A stretch of 64,000 nt of DNA from assembly GCF_009725165.1 (NCBI RefSeq), contig NZ_WNZW01000009.1, forward strand, positions 1 through 64,000, written 5' to 3'. Position 1 is the first letter of the stretch. Each line of letters starts with the position of its first letter. Shown here piece after piece: positions 44,006-53,136 of the stretch. The stretch is from Paenibacillus woosongensis. Its GTDB lineage: Bacteria > Bacillota > Bacilli > Paenibacillales > Paenibacillaceae. The notes under the pieces were generated by a model. It saw nothing but the letters and a program-made list of their open reading frames with translations, did not search any database and had not been told where the DNA came from. The position numbers and the translations under genes are program-made.

Positions 44006-44062
44006 GACGTCAAACAGTCTGTCGAATAACGATTTGGATGCTATGGCAAGCTCCTCCTTCCC

Positions 44063-45019
44063 TTACATGATGCTCTCATTCGCTATTCTCTTGAACGCTC
44101 CGTTCGCAATAAACAGCAGCATGAGACTGATGACGGAATTAAAAATATTAATCGCCGTACCAAATGAATACCGTCCCATTTCAAGCCCATATTTTAGAGA
44201 ATATAAATCGAGGACCTCGGAATAATCACTGACCATATGGTTGCCAAGCAGAAACTGTCTCTCAAATCCAATGCCAATCAAATGACCGATCGACATAATT
44301 AATAGAACGATAATCGTCGGCCGGATGCCCGGCAGCGTAATATGCCACATCTGGCGCAGTCGGCTGGCTCCATCCACTCTCGCCGCTTCATACAGCTCCG
44401 GTCCAATTCCCGCAATGGCGGCCAAGTAGATAATGGCATTCCAGCCGGTCTCCTTCCAGACGTCGGCCGCGGTTACAATTCCCCAGAACATGTGGCCCTT
44501 GGCCATAAATTGAATAGGCTGATCTATCACATGAAGGCTCATTAAGACAGCATTCACGACGCCTCCGTCCGTGGACAGCATTTTACTCACAATCCCGGCG
44601 GCCACAACCCATGATACGAAATGAGGCAGGTACGATACCGTCTGCACAAAACGCTTCAACACCTGTACCCTCACTTCATTAAGCAGCAGCGCGAACATGA
44701 CAGGGAATACAAATCCAGCGACAAGTCCCAAGCTGCTCATAGCCAGCGTATTTCTTAGCACCAGATAGAATCGGTCATCCTGAAATAAAGCGGCAAAGTG
44801 CTCGAAGCCTACCCATTTCTGTTCGAGGAAGCTCTTTCCCGGTTTGTAATTTTGGAAAGCCATGGTCCAGCCCCATAAGGGCAAGTACTGGAACACCAGA
44901 ACCCATAGCACGAAGGGTACGGACATCATGTACAGCACTTTTTGGTTTTTGAATGTGGTCCACTTTGTCCTTTTCCTGGTTAGCCCTAGCTCCGGCTCAT
45001 CCCTTGTTACCGCTTTCAT
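44063..45019 (-). CDS. LplB-type ABC permease
   Basis: A 318-residue permease with six helices and the EAA loop EAARVDGASRLRQMWHITLPGI. MFALLLNEVRVQVLKRFVQTVSYLPHFVSWVV is the LplB signature region. ATG at 45019 was chosen because AAGGGGG is at proper distance; an ATG at 45067 is possible but adds a poorly conserved leader. It is transcribed with the response regulator upstream (gap about 120 bp) and the second permease downstream. Confidence 0.88.
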   Translation of the reverse strand: MKAVTRDEPELGLTRKRTKWTTFKNQKVLYMMSVPFVLWVLVFQYLPLWGWTMAFQNYKPGKSFLEQKWVGFEHFAALFQDDRFYLVLRNTLAMSSLGLVAGFVFPVMFALLLNEVRVQVLKRFVQTVSYLPHFVSWVVAAGIVSKMLSTDGGVVNAVLMSLHVIDQPIQFMAKGHMFWGIVTAADVWKETGWNAIIYLAAIAGIGPELYEAARVDGASRLRQMWHITLPGIRPTIIVLLIMSIGHLIGIGFERQFLLGNHMVSDYSEVLDLYSLKYGLEMGRYSFGTAINIFNSVISLMLLFIANGAFKRIANESIM

Positions 45020-45141
45020 CCCTTTCGCCCCCTTCCTGCATTTCATAGTAACGCAGGAGGGGAACATCCCAACAGACTAGGGATTTCGCATAAATTCCTC
45101 CAACATCTTCGATTGTTTCTGAAATTTTTCAATCACTTCCA

Positions 45142-46701
45142 TCAATTTTTAGCTTTTTTCTGATAATCGGATGGAGATTTTCCATCGTACCTTTTGAATT
45201 TGCTGTAGAAATAGTTTACGCTCGAGAAACCGGCCTTCTCAGCTGCTTCATATACTTTGTCCCCTTGGGCCAGCCATTCCTTCGCCTTCTGAATCCTCAC
45301 CTTATCTAAATAGGTGTTAAAGTACTCCCCCGTCTTGTTCTTGAAAATTTGTCCTAAATAAGCGCTGCTGTAATTAAACATGCGGGCTAAGGTCTCCAGC
45401 TTGAGGTTCTCCGCATAATGGCGGTCTATAAAATCCAGCATCTTCTTAATTTCGCTATGTTGACCCGAGGAAGCGGACACGATCGACAATTTCTCCAGTA
45501 CGCTAAGCACATCTTCAATTAACCGGGCCAGAGTATGGTGTCCGTAAATACTGCTTAGAAATTGCGCTGGACTGCATGCCAAATTTGCATCGTGCCATGT
45601 CTTCGCTGAAATCCTCCGAATCACTTCATTGATCATTTGGAAGAAGGCCTCCTTGACCTCCTGCTCGCTGCATCCCTTGTTCATATAAATTTGGGCCGCA
45701 TCCTTCAATAAGGGTTCCAGATAGCCGCCATCCCCGACATCGATGAGGTAAAATAACCGAAAGCCCCATTCCTGTACATCCGGCAGCTCGCAGTGATCCA
45801 GTACTATCCCCTGGGGGAGGCTGGCTGTGGAAGAATCGGAGCATAGAATGGCATCCTCGCCATAGAAGAAGCTCCTCTCCAATAAACTTTGAGATGCGGT
45901 GTAGGACTGCCTAATCTCCAGCAGCTGCCTCACCTTACCGCCCGCGGCTATCGTTATGTAAGGGCGCAGCTCTCCGGCTATGTGCTGCAATTCCTGATAG
46001 AGCTCCACTCTCTCCTCTTCTCTCTCCAGCGGATTCTTAAGCAGTATGGCAATATAAGCAGCAGTATCCAGAACAACACCGCGCTTCTGACGGTTAAACA
46101 GATCAGCAAGCTGTTCGCGGAAGCGATGGATTTCGGCTTCATTCCTGGAGCCCTCCCCCCGAACCTCCACAAGCACCACTTCATATTCCGGCCAGCTTAA
46201 CTCGTATTCTGTGGCCATGTCCTGAACCGTACTTTGATCCATATTAGAGCTGCCTGATAACAGCGAATATATAAGCCACTCCTTCGATGGGGGGTCACTG
46301 CGTCCAGAGCTTCGCTGCTGCCTCTCTTGCACCATTTTCTCCCGCACATTGATTAACAATGAGGTCATTTCATCCTTGTTCACAGGCTTCAGCAAATAGC
46401 CGTCAGCTCCTAGCTGCAGTGCTGTCCGGGCATATTCAAAGTCGGCATAGCCGCTAACGATCACGTAACGCATAGGCAGTCCGAGAGTGCGGATCTCCTG
46501 GATGAGCTGCAAGCCGCTCATGCCAGGAATGCGGATATCGACTATGAGCAGATCAGGCAGCTGTGTATCGAGTGAGCGAAGCACTTCTTTTCCACTGGCC
46601 GCTGTCCCAATGACTTCAAAGCCGATAGATTCCCATGGAATCAAGGTTCTCAGTCCGTTGCGGAGCTTAGGCTCGTCGTCTACAATCATCACTTTATACA
46701 T
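45142..46701 (-). CDS. AraC-type response regulator
   Basis: A 519-residue YesN-type regulator. The receiver domain has DDE at 8-10, phospho-acceptor Asp55 in LIVDIRIPG, and LLKPVNK. The C-terminal AraC pair is LETLARMFNYSSAYLGQIFKN and VYEAAEKAGFSSVNYFYSKFKR, ending GKSPSDYQKKAKN. The start at 46701 overlaps the kinase gene by 8 nt. It should activate the LplB-type importer genes encoded directly downstream. Confidence 0.88.
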   Translation of the reverse strand: MYKVMIVDDEPKLRNGLRTLIPWESIGFEVIGTAASGKEVLRSLDTQLPDLLIVDIRIPGMSGLQLIQEIRTLGLPMRYVIVSGYADFEYARTALQLGADGYLLKPVNKDEMTSLLINVREKMVQERQQRSSGRSDPPSKEWLIYSLLSGSSNMDQSTVQDMATEYELSWPEYEVVLVEVRGEGSRNEAEIHRFREQLADLFNRQKRGVVLDTAAYIAILLKNPLEREEERVELYQELQHIAGELRPYITIAAGGKVRQLLEIRQSYTASQSLLERSFFYGEDAILCSDSSTASLPQGIVLDHCELPDVQEWGFRLFYLIDVGDGGYLEPLLKDAAQIYMNKGCSEQEVKEAFFQMINEVIRRISAKTWHDANLACSPAQFLSSIYGHHTLARLIEDVLSVLEKLSIVSASSGQHSEIKKMLDFIDRHYAENLKLETLARMFNYSSAYLGQIFKNKTGEYFNTYLDKVRIQKAKEWLAQGDKVYEAAEKAGFSSVNYFYSKFKRYDGKSPSDYQKKAKN

Positions 46702-48490
46702 GCATATGACCCTCCTTCGGAATTAAAAATGACACTCTAGTTCCTTTCCCTTCTACGCTATCGATGCGAAGCCCATACGGCTTGCCGTAAGAGAGGATTA
46801 ACCGGTCATGCACATTGCGAAGTCCAATTCTCCGATCCGCCGCCTCTTCTTCCAGGTCCTCCAGATGGCCATGAATTTCAAGCAATTTGTCCTGCGAGAT
46901 CCCCGCGCCGTTATCGATAACTTCAATTCGAACGCCCTCCTGTATGCGATACACATGAACTTGAACTAGGGTAGCTCCTTCCTCTTTATTCTCCAGGCCG
47001 TGAATGATGGAGTTCTCCACCAAGGGCTGAATAATGAGGGGCAAAATCTCGACCTGCTCCGCGCCCGGTTCAATATTTAACTCGTACTGCAGCCGCTCCT
47101 CATGACGGAATTTCTGCAGCTCAAGGTAACAGAGCACGATATTCATCTCTTCCCGCAGCTGGATAGCCCGGTTCCCGATCTCGAGGCTGCTCCGAATCAT
47201 GCTGCTAAGCTGCCATACAGCCACAGCGATGTCCTCCTGCCCGCGAACATGCGCCTCCATGCGGATCGAATCGAGCGTATTAAATAAAAAATGGGGATTG
47301 ATCTGGCTGGCCAGCATTTTGAACTTGATATCATTTTGCTTCTGCTCCAGCAGGCTCTTCTCGTAGTTGCTCTCCTCTACTTCATTCATCAGCTGATTCA
47401 GCCGCTCGACCATCCCGTTAAATTGTCGGGACAGCTGTCCGATTTCATCCTTGCCGTCGATCGTCAGGAACGCTTTCCACGACCCGCTCCCCACCTTAGA
47501 CATATGCTTGCTAAGACGCAGCAGACGCCTTGTAATGAGGGAGGCCGAGCTGTACACTAGCAGAATCGCGGCGAGGAAGCTGGCGGCAATGACCCGTGCC
47601 GCGCGGCCGATCACCCCATTCGCTTCCTTTACAATCTCCGGAATACGGAAGACCGAGATGACTCTCAGTCCATTCCAGCTATTCTGGAGGCTTAGACTGG
47701 ATATGACAACCTTGGACGGATGCCCCGCCAGCATGACGTCAAAGCTTCCTTCACTCCTCGTTAACATCTCCGGGTTGTCCCCATGCATTTCTTTTAGATT
47801 TTTCCCGTACAAATCCGGGCGGTTCGCCGCTACAATGTTATTCTGGTCATCCACAATCCATGTGGCGAAGGTCTCCTGGGCTAATATCGCCTCCAGAAGC
47901 ACCGTATCTACGTTGATGACAAGGACGCTATCATACAGCCAGTCTTCGAGGTTAATTCTGCGCACCAGACTTAGATAAGATTGCCCATCCCGCTCATCCT
48001 CCATAAAACTCCACCCGACAAGCCCCTTCTGCTCTAACGCTTGCTTATACCAAGGCAGGCTCTGTATAACCTCATCAGGCTGCATAAAATCCCAGTTATT
48101 CAGCATCGTTGAATTGGGAGTGTACAGGCGGATCCCCTGGATTTCCTTATACATATGGACGTAGCTCCTGAGATCGGTATACTGCTTATACGCATGGACA
48201 ACTTCGTAATTGCTGCCATACTCCCGGTTCACGACGGTCTTTAATCGCGAATCGTTGGAGAGCCGATAAGAGATGTCCAAGGGAACCTTGATCACCTCCT
48301 CGGTTCGCTGTCTTACCCGCTCCACATTGCTTACAGCCTGCTGAAATGCGCCCGCAATTAAAATTTCGCGAAGCTGCACCGTAAGAATGACACCGCTGAT
48401 CAGCATCGGTATAACGGCAGCAGCAATGAAAATCAATGACAGTTTATTTCGCAGCTTAATATCATTGAGGATCCCGGTTAGCTTCATCAT
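46694..48490 (-). CDS. YesM-type sensor histidine kinase
   Basis: A 598-residue membrane kinase with TM1 at about 16-37 (LSLIFIAAAVIPMLISGVILT), an extracytoplasmic Cache-like region of about 240 residues, TM2 near 290-310 (VIAASFLAAILLVYSSASL), a HAMP region, the His_kinase motif ASQINPHFLFNT with His400, and an HATPase with DNGAGI and GIGLRNVHDR. AAGGAG lies 8 nt before the ATG at 48490. First gene of the importer operon. The signal is probably an oligosaccharide presented by the binding protein. Confidence 0.88.
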   Translation of the reverse strand: MMKLTGILNDIKLRNKLSLIFIAAAVIPMLISGVILTVQLREILIAGAFQQAVSNVERVRQRTEEVIKVPLDISYRLSNDSRLKTVVNREYGSNYEVVHAYKQYTDLRSYVHMYKEIQGIRLYTPNSTMLNNWDFMQPDEVIQSLPWYKQALEQKGLVGWSFMEDERDGQSYLSLVRRINLEDWLYDSVLVINVDTVLLEAILAQETFATWIVDDQNNIVAANRPDLYGKNLKEMHGDNPEMLTRSEGSFDVMLAGHPSKVVISSLSLQNSWNGLRVISVFRIPEIVKEANGVIGRAARVIAASFLAAILLVYSSASLITRRLLRLSKHMSKVGSGSWKAFLTIDGKDEIGQLSRQFNGMVERLNQLMNEVEESNYEKSLLEQKQNDIKFKMLASQINPHFLFNTLDSIRMEAHVRGQEDIAVAVWQLSSMIRSSLEIGNRAIQLREEMNIVLCYLELQKFRHEERLQYELNIEPGAEQVEILPLIIQPLVENSIIHGLENKEEGATLVQVHVYRIQEGVRIEVIDNGAGISQDKLLEIHGHLEDLEEEAADRRIGLRNVHDRLILSYGKPYGLRIDSVEGKGTRVSFLIPKEGHMHV

Positions 48491-48627
48491 TTTGGATTCT
48501 CCTTGGTCTCTTAGTCCAAAAATTTCAGCACCTCTCAGACATCACCTCATCCGATTCATAATGCAGATGAAACAAGCCATCTTCTTCATCATATTTAATG
48601 GTCATGAAGCGTATGTCGGCATACAAA

Positions 48628-48649
48628 AAAGGAGCCTCATGGCTCCTTT
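48628..48649 (-). terminator. Rho-independent terminator after the VOC gene
   Basis: AAAGGAGCC (48628-48636), loop TCAT, GGCTCCTTT (48641-48649). The A6 run on the left is a T-run on the minus strand, so it ends the VOC gene. Confidence 0.85.
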
Positions 48650-48708
48650 CAAATTAGGGACTTTTTCATATGGCATGTGAATTTGGGATCGGGATCATCT
48701 AGCACTTC

Positions 48709-49158
48709 TCACCGCAATCTCTCATCATACATCAACTGAATCTGAATCCCGAACGGGTCTTCAATAATCCCGTACGCCTTGCTGAACACATTGCTGGATA
48801 AGGGAACAATGACCCTCACCCGATCATCTGAAGTCAGGCTCTTGTAGAAATGTTCGATTTCCTCCAGGTCTGCGCTTTGAATGCACCAGGAGGTGTTGTT
48901 GCCGACCGTGTATTTTTCCCGAGGGTCCATGGTGTCCTCTGCCAGCATGATCTTTGTTGTTCCGATGGATAGGACGGAGTGCGTGATATAATGCTTATTC
49001 GCGTCCGTAAGCTGGAACGAGCTGTCGCGTTCTGCCATGTCTTCATAGGTCACCAGCAGCAGTTCCTTGGCGTTGAAATGTTTTTTGTAAAAATCGATAG
49101 CCTCTCTCGCCCTTCCGTTCATTGATAAGAAAATAGCTACTTCCAATGTTGCACTCAT
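48709..49158 (-). CDS. VOC-superfamily (glyoxalase/PhnB-like) protein
   Basis: A 149-residue protein of the vicinal-oxygen-chelate fold. LEVAIFLSMNGRAREAIDFYKKHF opens the first beta-alpha-beta-beta-beta unit, and IEDPFGIQIQLMY closes the second. The proteins of the PhnB/YjdN branch usually lack a clear enzymatic role. It is divergent from a WYL regulator that shares its promoter region, and may be controlled by that regulator through the dyad at 49234-49266. Confidence 0.8.
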   Translation of the reverse strand: MSATLEVAIFLSMNGRAREAIDFYKKHFNAKELLLVTYEDMAERDSSFQLTDANKHYITHSVLSIGTTKIMLAEDTMDPREKYTVGNNTSWCIQSADLEEIEHFYKSLTSDDRVRVIVPLSSNVFSKAYGIIEDPFGIQIQLMYDERLR

Positions 49159-49233
49159 GGGATCAGTCTCCTTTGATCGTGATTTAGGTACATCTCATCT
49201 ACATTTGATCTTTCCCCTTGAACTCATCATAAT

Positions 49234-49266
49234 TTATAAAGGTATCAAAATATGACACCTTTATAA
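49234..49266. promoter_or_regulatory. 33-bp near-perfect dyad, candidate WYL-regulator operator
   Basis: TTATAAAGGTATCA (49234-49247) and TGACACCTTTATAA (49253-49266) are inverted copies with one mismatch around AAATA. It lies between the divergent VOC and WYL genes and ends just before the WYL ribosome site, so binding would block that gene and probably both. Confidence 0.7.
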
Positions 49267-49277
49267 GGAGATCCAGG

Positions 49278-50216
49278 ATGAAGAAATCGGAAAGACTAAA
49301 TGACATGATCCGATACTTGAACGGCCGGGAGTTTTTTAATTTACATGACCTGATGGATAAATACGATATTTCCAAAAGCACCGCTCTGCGCGACATTCAT
49401 TCATTAGAGCAATTAGGCATGCCGATCTTCTCCGAGCATGGCCGGCATGGACGATATGGAATCCTCAAGAACAGGCTGCTATCCCCCATTATCTTCACAA
49501 TGGACGAGGTGTATGCTCTGTATTTTGCCATGTTGACGCTGGAGGCTTATCAATCCACGCCATTTCACCTTAGTGTGAATAAGCTGGGTGAAAAGTTTGA
49601 ACACTGCCTCTCCGATAAACAGCTCCAGCAGATCCGCAGCATGAGAAAAGTCCTGCAGTTTGAAATGGTCCAGCATGCGCATGTGAGCCGGTATCTAGAT
49701 CGCATTCTGAAAAGCATTCTTCAGGAAAGCAGCTGTACGATTCAATATCGGAAAAATAAGCAGCAAACAAGCTACCACGTTCAATTTTTCAAAATATCCG
49801 CCAGGTTTGGTCAATGGTATGCTACAGGAATCGAGTTAGGTACGCAGCAGTATCGGGTTTTCAGGTGCGACCGGATCACCTCTGTAGAAGAAGTGGAGGC
49901 TGAATCTCCTTTTACTATAGACGAGCTCCTTCACCGTTCATTAGAAGTTTATCAATCTAAGCATAGTATTGACTTTGAAGTGGAGATTTTAGAACAGGCC
50001 AAGGATCTTTTCTATAAAGAACATTACCCTTCGATGAGCCTGGACTGCGGGAAGATGACGGTCATACGGGGATTCTATAATCCGGGGGAAGAGGCGTTCA
50101 TAGCTGATTATTTGATGAGATATGGCAGCTCTGTTGTATCCGTGAAGCCTGAATCCCTGAGACGAATGATCCAAGACCGGGCAGAGCGTCTCTTACATCA
50201 CTATCAGCAATTATGA
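49278..50216 (+). CDS. YafY-type HTH/WYL transcriptional regulator
   Basis: A 312-residue regulator. An N-terminal HTH_11-type winged helix (RLNDMIRYLNGREFFNLHDLMDKYDISKSTALRDIHSLEQLG, about 5-46) is followed by a WYL sensor domain: TIQYRKNKQQ, GQWYATGIELG and YRVFRCDRITSVE (about 150-210), and a WCX-like C-terminal domain. AAGGAG precedes the ATG. It probably represses itself and the divergent VOC gene through the dyad at 49234-49266. WYL domains sense small nucleic-acid or nucleotide ligands; the ligand here is unknown. Confidence 0.85.
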   Translation: MKKSERLNDMIRYLNGREFFNLHDLMDKYDISKSTALRDIHSLEQLGMPIFSEHGRHGRYGILKNRLLSPIIFTMDEVYALYFAMLTLEAYQSTPFHLSVNKLGEKFEHCLSDKQLQQIRSMRKVLQFEMVQHAHVSRYLDRILKSILQESSCTIQYRKNKQQTSYHVQFFKISARFGQWYATGIELGTQQYRVFRCDRITSVEEVEAESPFTIDELLHRSLEVYQSKHSIDFEVEILEQAKDLFYKEHYPSMSLDCGKMTVIRGFYNPGEEAFIADYLMRYGSSVVSVKPESLRRMIQDRAERLLHHYQQL

Positions 50217-50295
50217 TGCCGTGAGAACCCCCGAATAAAATAACGGAGAACCTCAAGAATAAGACTATTCTCCCGTCAGAAAGGAGCCCTTGCCG

Positions 50296-52791
50296 ATGAG
50301 TTATCTCTACGAGTTTATCGAATATCAAGAGGATCTGCCGATTAGGCTGTTCGTGAATAGTGTCGCATATGTCCCTTTTCATTGGCATAAGGAGGTTGAA
50401 ATTATTTATGTTCTGCAGGGCGCGATTACGATTCATGTGGATCAACGGAATTATGAACTGAAGCAAGATGATATTATCGTTGTCAACAGCATGTCTGTGC
50501 ATCAGATCGACCGTACAAATCAGGATAATGTCCTGCTTACGCTGCAATTTAGTCCGGATTTGCTGGACGAGCAGCGGGCGGTGTCGTGTAATTCCCTGTA
50601 TCAGACGCCAGAGAGCCAGGATATCTATGACAGCATTCGCCGCTATCTGGCCCAGATGGCCCGGGAAGCGAGCAAGAAGACGCAGGGCAGCCGGAATTAT
50701 TCGCTGGGTCTTCTGCATATGCTGGCGGGGCATCTGATGCGCTACTTCTCTATCCAATTGACGGAGGAGAAGCAGAACAATGTCAACGATTATGACTATC
50801 AGCGGCTGAACCGCGTGCTGCAATTTATCGACCATAATTACAGCCAGAAAATTACGCTGCAATCGATTGCCGATCAGGAGCATTTAAGCCTTCATTATTT
50901 CTCCCATTTCTTTAGCGACAAGATCGGCATTCCGTTCCAGAAATATCTGACCTCTGTCCGATTGGAGAAGGCAGTTAATGCATTGATGGACACCAATCAT
51001 AGCGTGACTCAGATTGCGCTCGATTGCGGCTTCGCCAACGTCAAGCTGTTCAATAAATATTTTAAAGAGAAATATGACACGACTCCCGGGGCCTTCCGCG
51101 AGGCCCTCACGGCGGCAAAGCCTGTGGACCCTGACCGGAAGCCGCTCACCTATGAGGAATCGACAAGCGCCGACTATTATGAGGTGGATACGATTCAGGC
51201 GATGGAATCGCTCTACCGGTATTTGGAGCCGTCGCAAGCATCGGCTGTCCTATCCTCCGCATCCAGCGTCATTTATGATGAAGTGGAAATCCTCATCGAT
51301 GAGAAGACAGCAGGTAATCCGTATACGAAGCATTGGAACTGGCTTACGACAGCTGGCAGGGCGGTAGAAGGCTTGCGTGCTGATTGGCAGGCGCAATTTC
51401 TTGAGCTGCAGCGCAGACTTGGGTTCTCGCATATCCGCTTCCACGGTATTTTTAATGATGAGATGATGGTGTATACGGAGACAGCGGATGGCGAGCCGGT
51501 CTACAACTGGGCTTATGTGGATAAACTGTACGATTTCCTGCTCCAAGCCGGGATTCGCCCGTTCGTCGCCTTAAGCTTCATGCCTTCAGCACTGGCTCGC
51601 TCGAAGGAGACTATTTTCTGGTGGAGAGGGCATATTGCTCCGCCGCGGGATCAGAATAAATGGAATGCGCTAGTTCGTGAATTCATCCGGCACTGCCTGA
51701 ACCGCTACGGCTTGGAAGAGGTATCCTCGTGGTACTTCGAAGTGTGGAACGAGCCTGATCTCTCGGGGGTATGCTGGGCGGGCTCCAAGCAGGAATATTT
51801 CCAGTTCTATGCCGAGACGGCGAAGACGATCAAGTCCATCTCCCCGCGGCTCCGCTTAGGCGGGCCTGCGATGGGCTACGGCTCGCTCTGGAACGACAAC
51901 TGGACGGAGGAATTCATTGCATTCTGCAGCGACAGACAAGCCCCGATCGACTTTTTCTCGTTCCATGTCTATTCGGAATATCCGAGTCTGAAAGAAGAGC
52001 AGCCCAAGCTTACGACTCTGATGCCTTCTACGTTCTATTTGGACAGTGTGAAACGTTTGCGATCTAAGCTGGCAGCGACTGCCCTGCCCGACCTGGAGCT
52101 GCATATGACGGAGTGGAACTTCTCGCTCTATGACCGTAACCTGATTCACGATACGATGTTCATGGGCGCGTTCGTGGTCCATCATGCGCTGCAGACGCTG
52201 GGTACGCTAAAATCTCTTGCCTACTGGTCATTTACGGATGTATTTGAGGAGAGCCAGGTGCCTTCCTCGATGCTGTATGGCGGATTTGGCCTCATGAACC
52301 GCAACGGGTTGAAGAAGCCGAGTTATTACGCCTTCGAGCTGCTCGCCAAGCTCGGGGATCGCATTGTATCCCAAGGCGACGGGTACATCGTAACGAGCGG
52401 CCAGAATGGCAGCCTGCAAATTCTAATGTATAATTACGCCCATGTAGATCAGCTCTTCGCCAGCGGCGATTGGTCGGGATTGACGGAGCTAAGCAGGTAC
52501 ACCATTTTTGAGGAAAAAGGGAATCGCGCATTCCATCTCAAGCTGAATGAACGGGAGCATGGCTGTAAAGTGACCCGCTATCGGCTAGATCGCGAGCACG
52601 GGTCTGTCTTCGACGAATGGGTACGCTTAGGCGCACCAACCTATCCGACCGAAGAGGAGCTGCAATTTCTGCAGCATCGAAGCGGACCGCAAATGCACGT
52701 GGAATGGCTGTCTGCGACGGAGCGTTTAGAGCACACTTATATCGTACCTCCGCATGGCATCTTGCTGCTGACTTTGCAGCCGCAATATTGA
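50296..52791 (+). CDS. AraC regulator fused to GH39 glycoside hydrolase
   Basis: An 831-residue fusion. Residues 1-140 form a cupin sensor (PFHWHKEVEIIYVLQGAI) and about 170-275 the AraC HTH pair (LQSIADQEHLSLHYFSHFFSD, VTQIALDCGFANVKLFNKYFKE, TTPGAFREAL). Residues about 300-830 are a GH39 module: FEVWNEPD with acid/base Glu486 and HMTEWNFS with nucleophile Glu606, both intact. There is no signal peptide, so the enzyme acts in the cytoplasm. ATG at 50296 lies 9 nt after AAGGAG. GH39 enzymes are mostly beta-xylosidases. The enzyme part could cleave imported xylo-oligosaccharide, while the cupin-HTH part controls nearby genes. A strong terminator follows. Confidence 0.85.
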   Translation: MSYLYEFIEYQEDLPIRLFVNSVAYVPFHWHKEVEIIYVLQGAITIHVDQRNYELKQDDIIVVNSMSVHQIDRTNQDNVLLTLQFSPDLLDEQRAVSCNSLYQTPESQDIYDSIRRYLAQMAREASKKTQGSRNYSLGLLHMLAGHLMRYFSIQLTEEKQNNVNDYDYQRLNRVLQFIDHNYSQKITLQSIADQEHLSLHYFSHFFSDKIGIPFQKYLTSVRLEKAVNALMDTNHSVTQIALDCGFANVKLFNKYFKEKYDTTPGAFREALTAAKPVDPDRKPLTYEESTSADYYEVDTIQAMESLYRYLEPSQASAVLSSASSVIYDEVEILIDEKTAGNPYTKHWNWLTTAGRAVEGLRADWQAQFLELQRRLGFSHIRFHGIFNDEMMVYTETADGEPVYNWAYVDKLYDFLLQAGIRPFVALSFMPSALARSKETIFWWRGHIAPPRDQNKWNALVREFIRHCLNRYGLEEVSSWYFEVWNEPDLSGVCWAGSKQEYFQFYAETAKTIKSISPRLRLGGPAMGYGSLWNDNWTEEFIAFCSDRQAPIDFFSFHVYSEYPSLKEEQPKLTTLMPSTFYLDSVKRLRSKLAATALPDLELHMTEWNFSLYDRNLIHDTMFMGAFVVHHALQTLGTLKSLAYWSFTDVFEESQVPSSMLYGGFGLMNRNGLKKPSYYAFELLAKLGDRIVSQGDGYIVTSGQNGSLQILMYNYAHVDQLFASGDWSGLTELSRYTIFEEKGNRAFHLKLNEREHGCKVTRYRLDREHGSVFDEWVRLGAPTYPTEEELQFLQHRSGPQMHVEWLSATERLEHTYIVPPHGILLLTLQPQY

Positions 52792-52809
52792 TATATGGAC
52801 TTTCGTAAA

Positions 52810-52855
52810 AAAAGGAGTGACCGTTCCCGCTGGATGCGGGAATGGCGCTCCTTTT
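52810..52855 (+). terminator. Strong Rho-independent terminator
   Basis: AAAAGGAG (52810-52817) pairs with CTCCTTTT (52848-52855), and TTCCCGC pairs with GCGGGAA inside, giving a long stem with a T-run in the descending arm. Confidence 0.85.
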
Positions 52856-53059
52856 CGTATAGTTAGCGTCACATATGTGATCATTCTGCATAAAGACGGT
52901 CAGCGGACTAGATCCTAGGAAGGGCAAGAGTGCTTTACAACCCGGCTTCATCCGCCGAAGAGGTATTTCTTGCTGTATGGCTGGGCCAATCCCGTATCAA
53001 GCTAGCAAGCGAACGAACAACACAACAAGAAACAAACCTATAGAGGACAAGGAACAACG

Positions 53060-53073
53060 AGAAAGCGCTATCA
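53060..53073 (+). promoter_or_regulatory. CcpA-binding (cre) site
   Basis: AGAAAGCGCTATCA matches the cre consensus TGWAARCGYTWNCW at all but the first position. It lies 64-77 bp before the EIIC start, so carbon catabolite repression of the EIIC-GH3 operon is likely. Confidence 0.65.
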
Positions 53074-53136
53074 GGGCTGTTTATAATGATCTTGTAAGTC
53101 ATTAATACCAAGCTTAACGATATAGGAGGAATCATA

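Larger units (their letters stand above)
52792..53136. other. Intergenic region with terminator and cre site
   Basis: Holds the terminator of the AraC-GH39 gene (52810-52855), a CcpA-like cre (53060-53073) and the ribosome site of the EIIC gene. No reading frame is supported. Confidence 0.6.
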
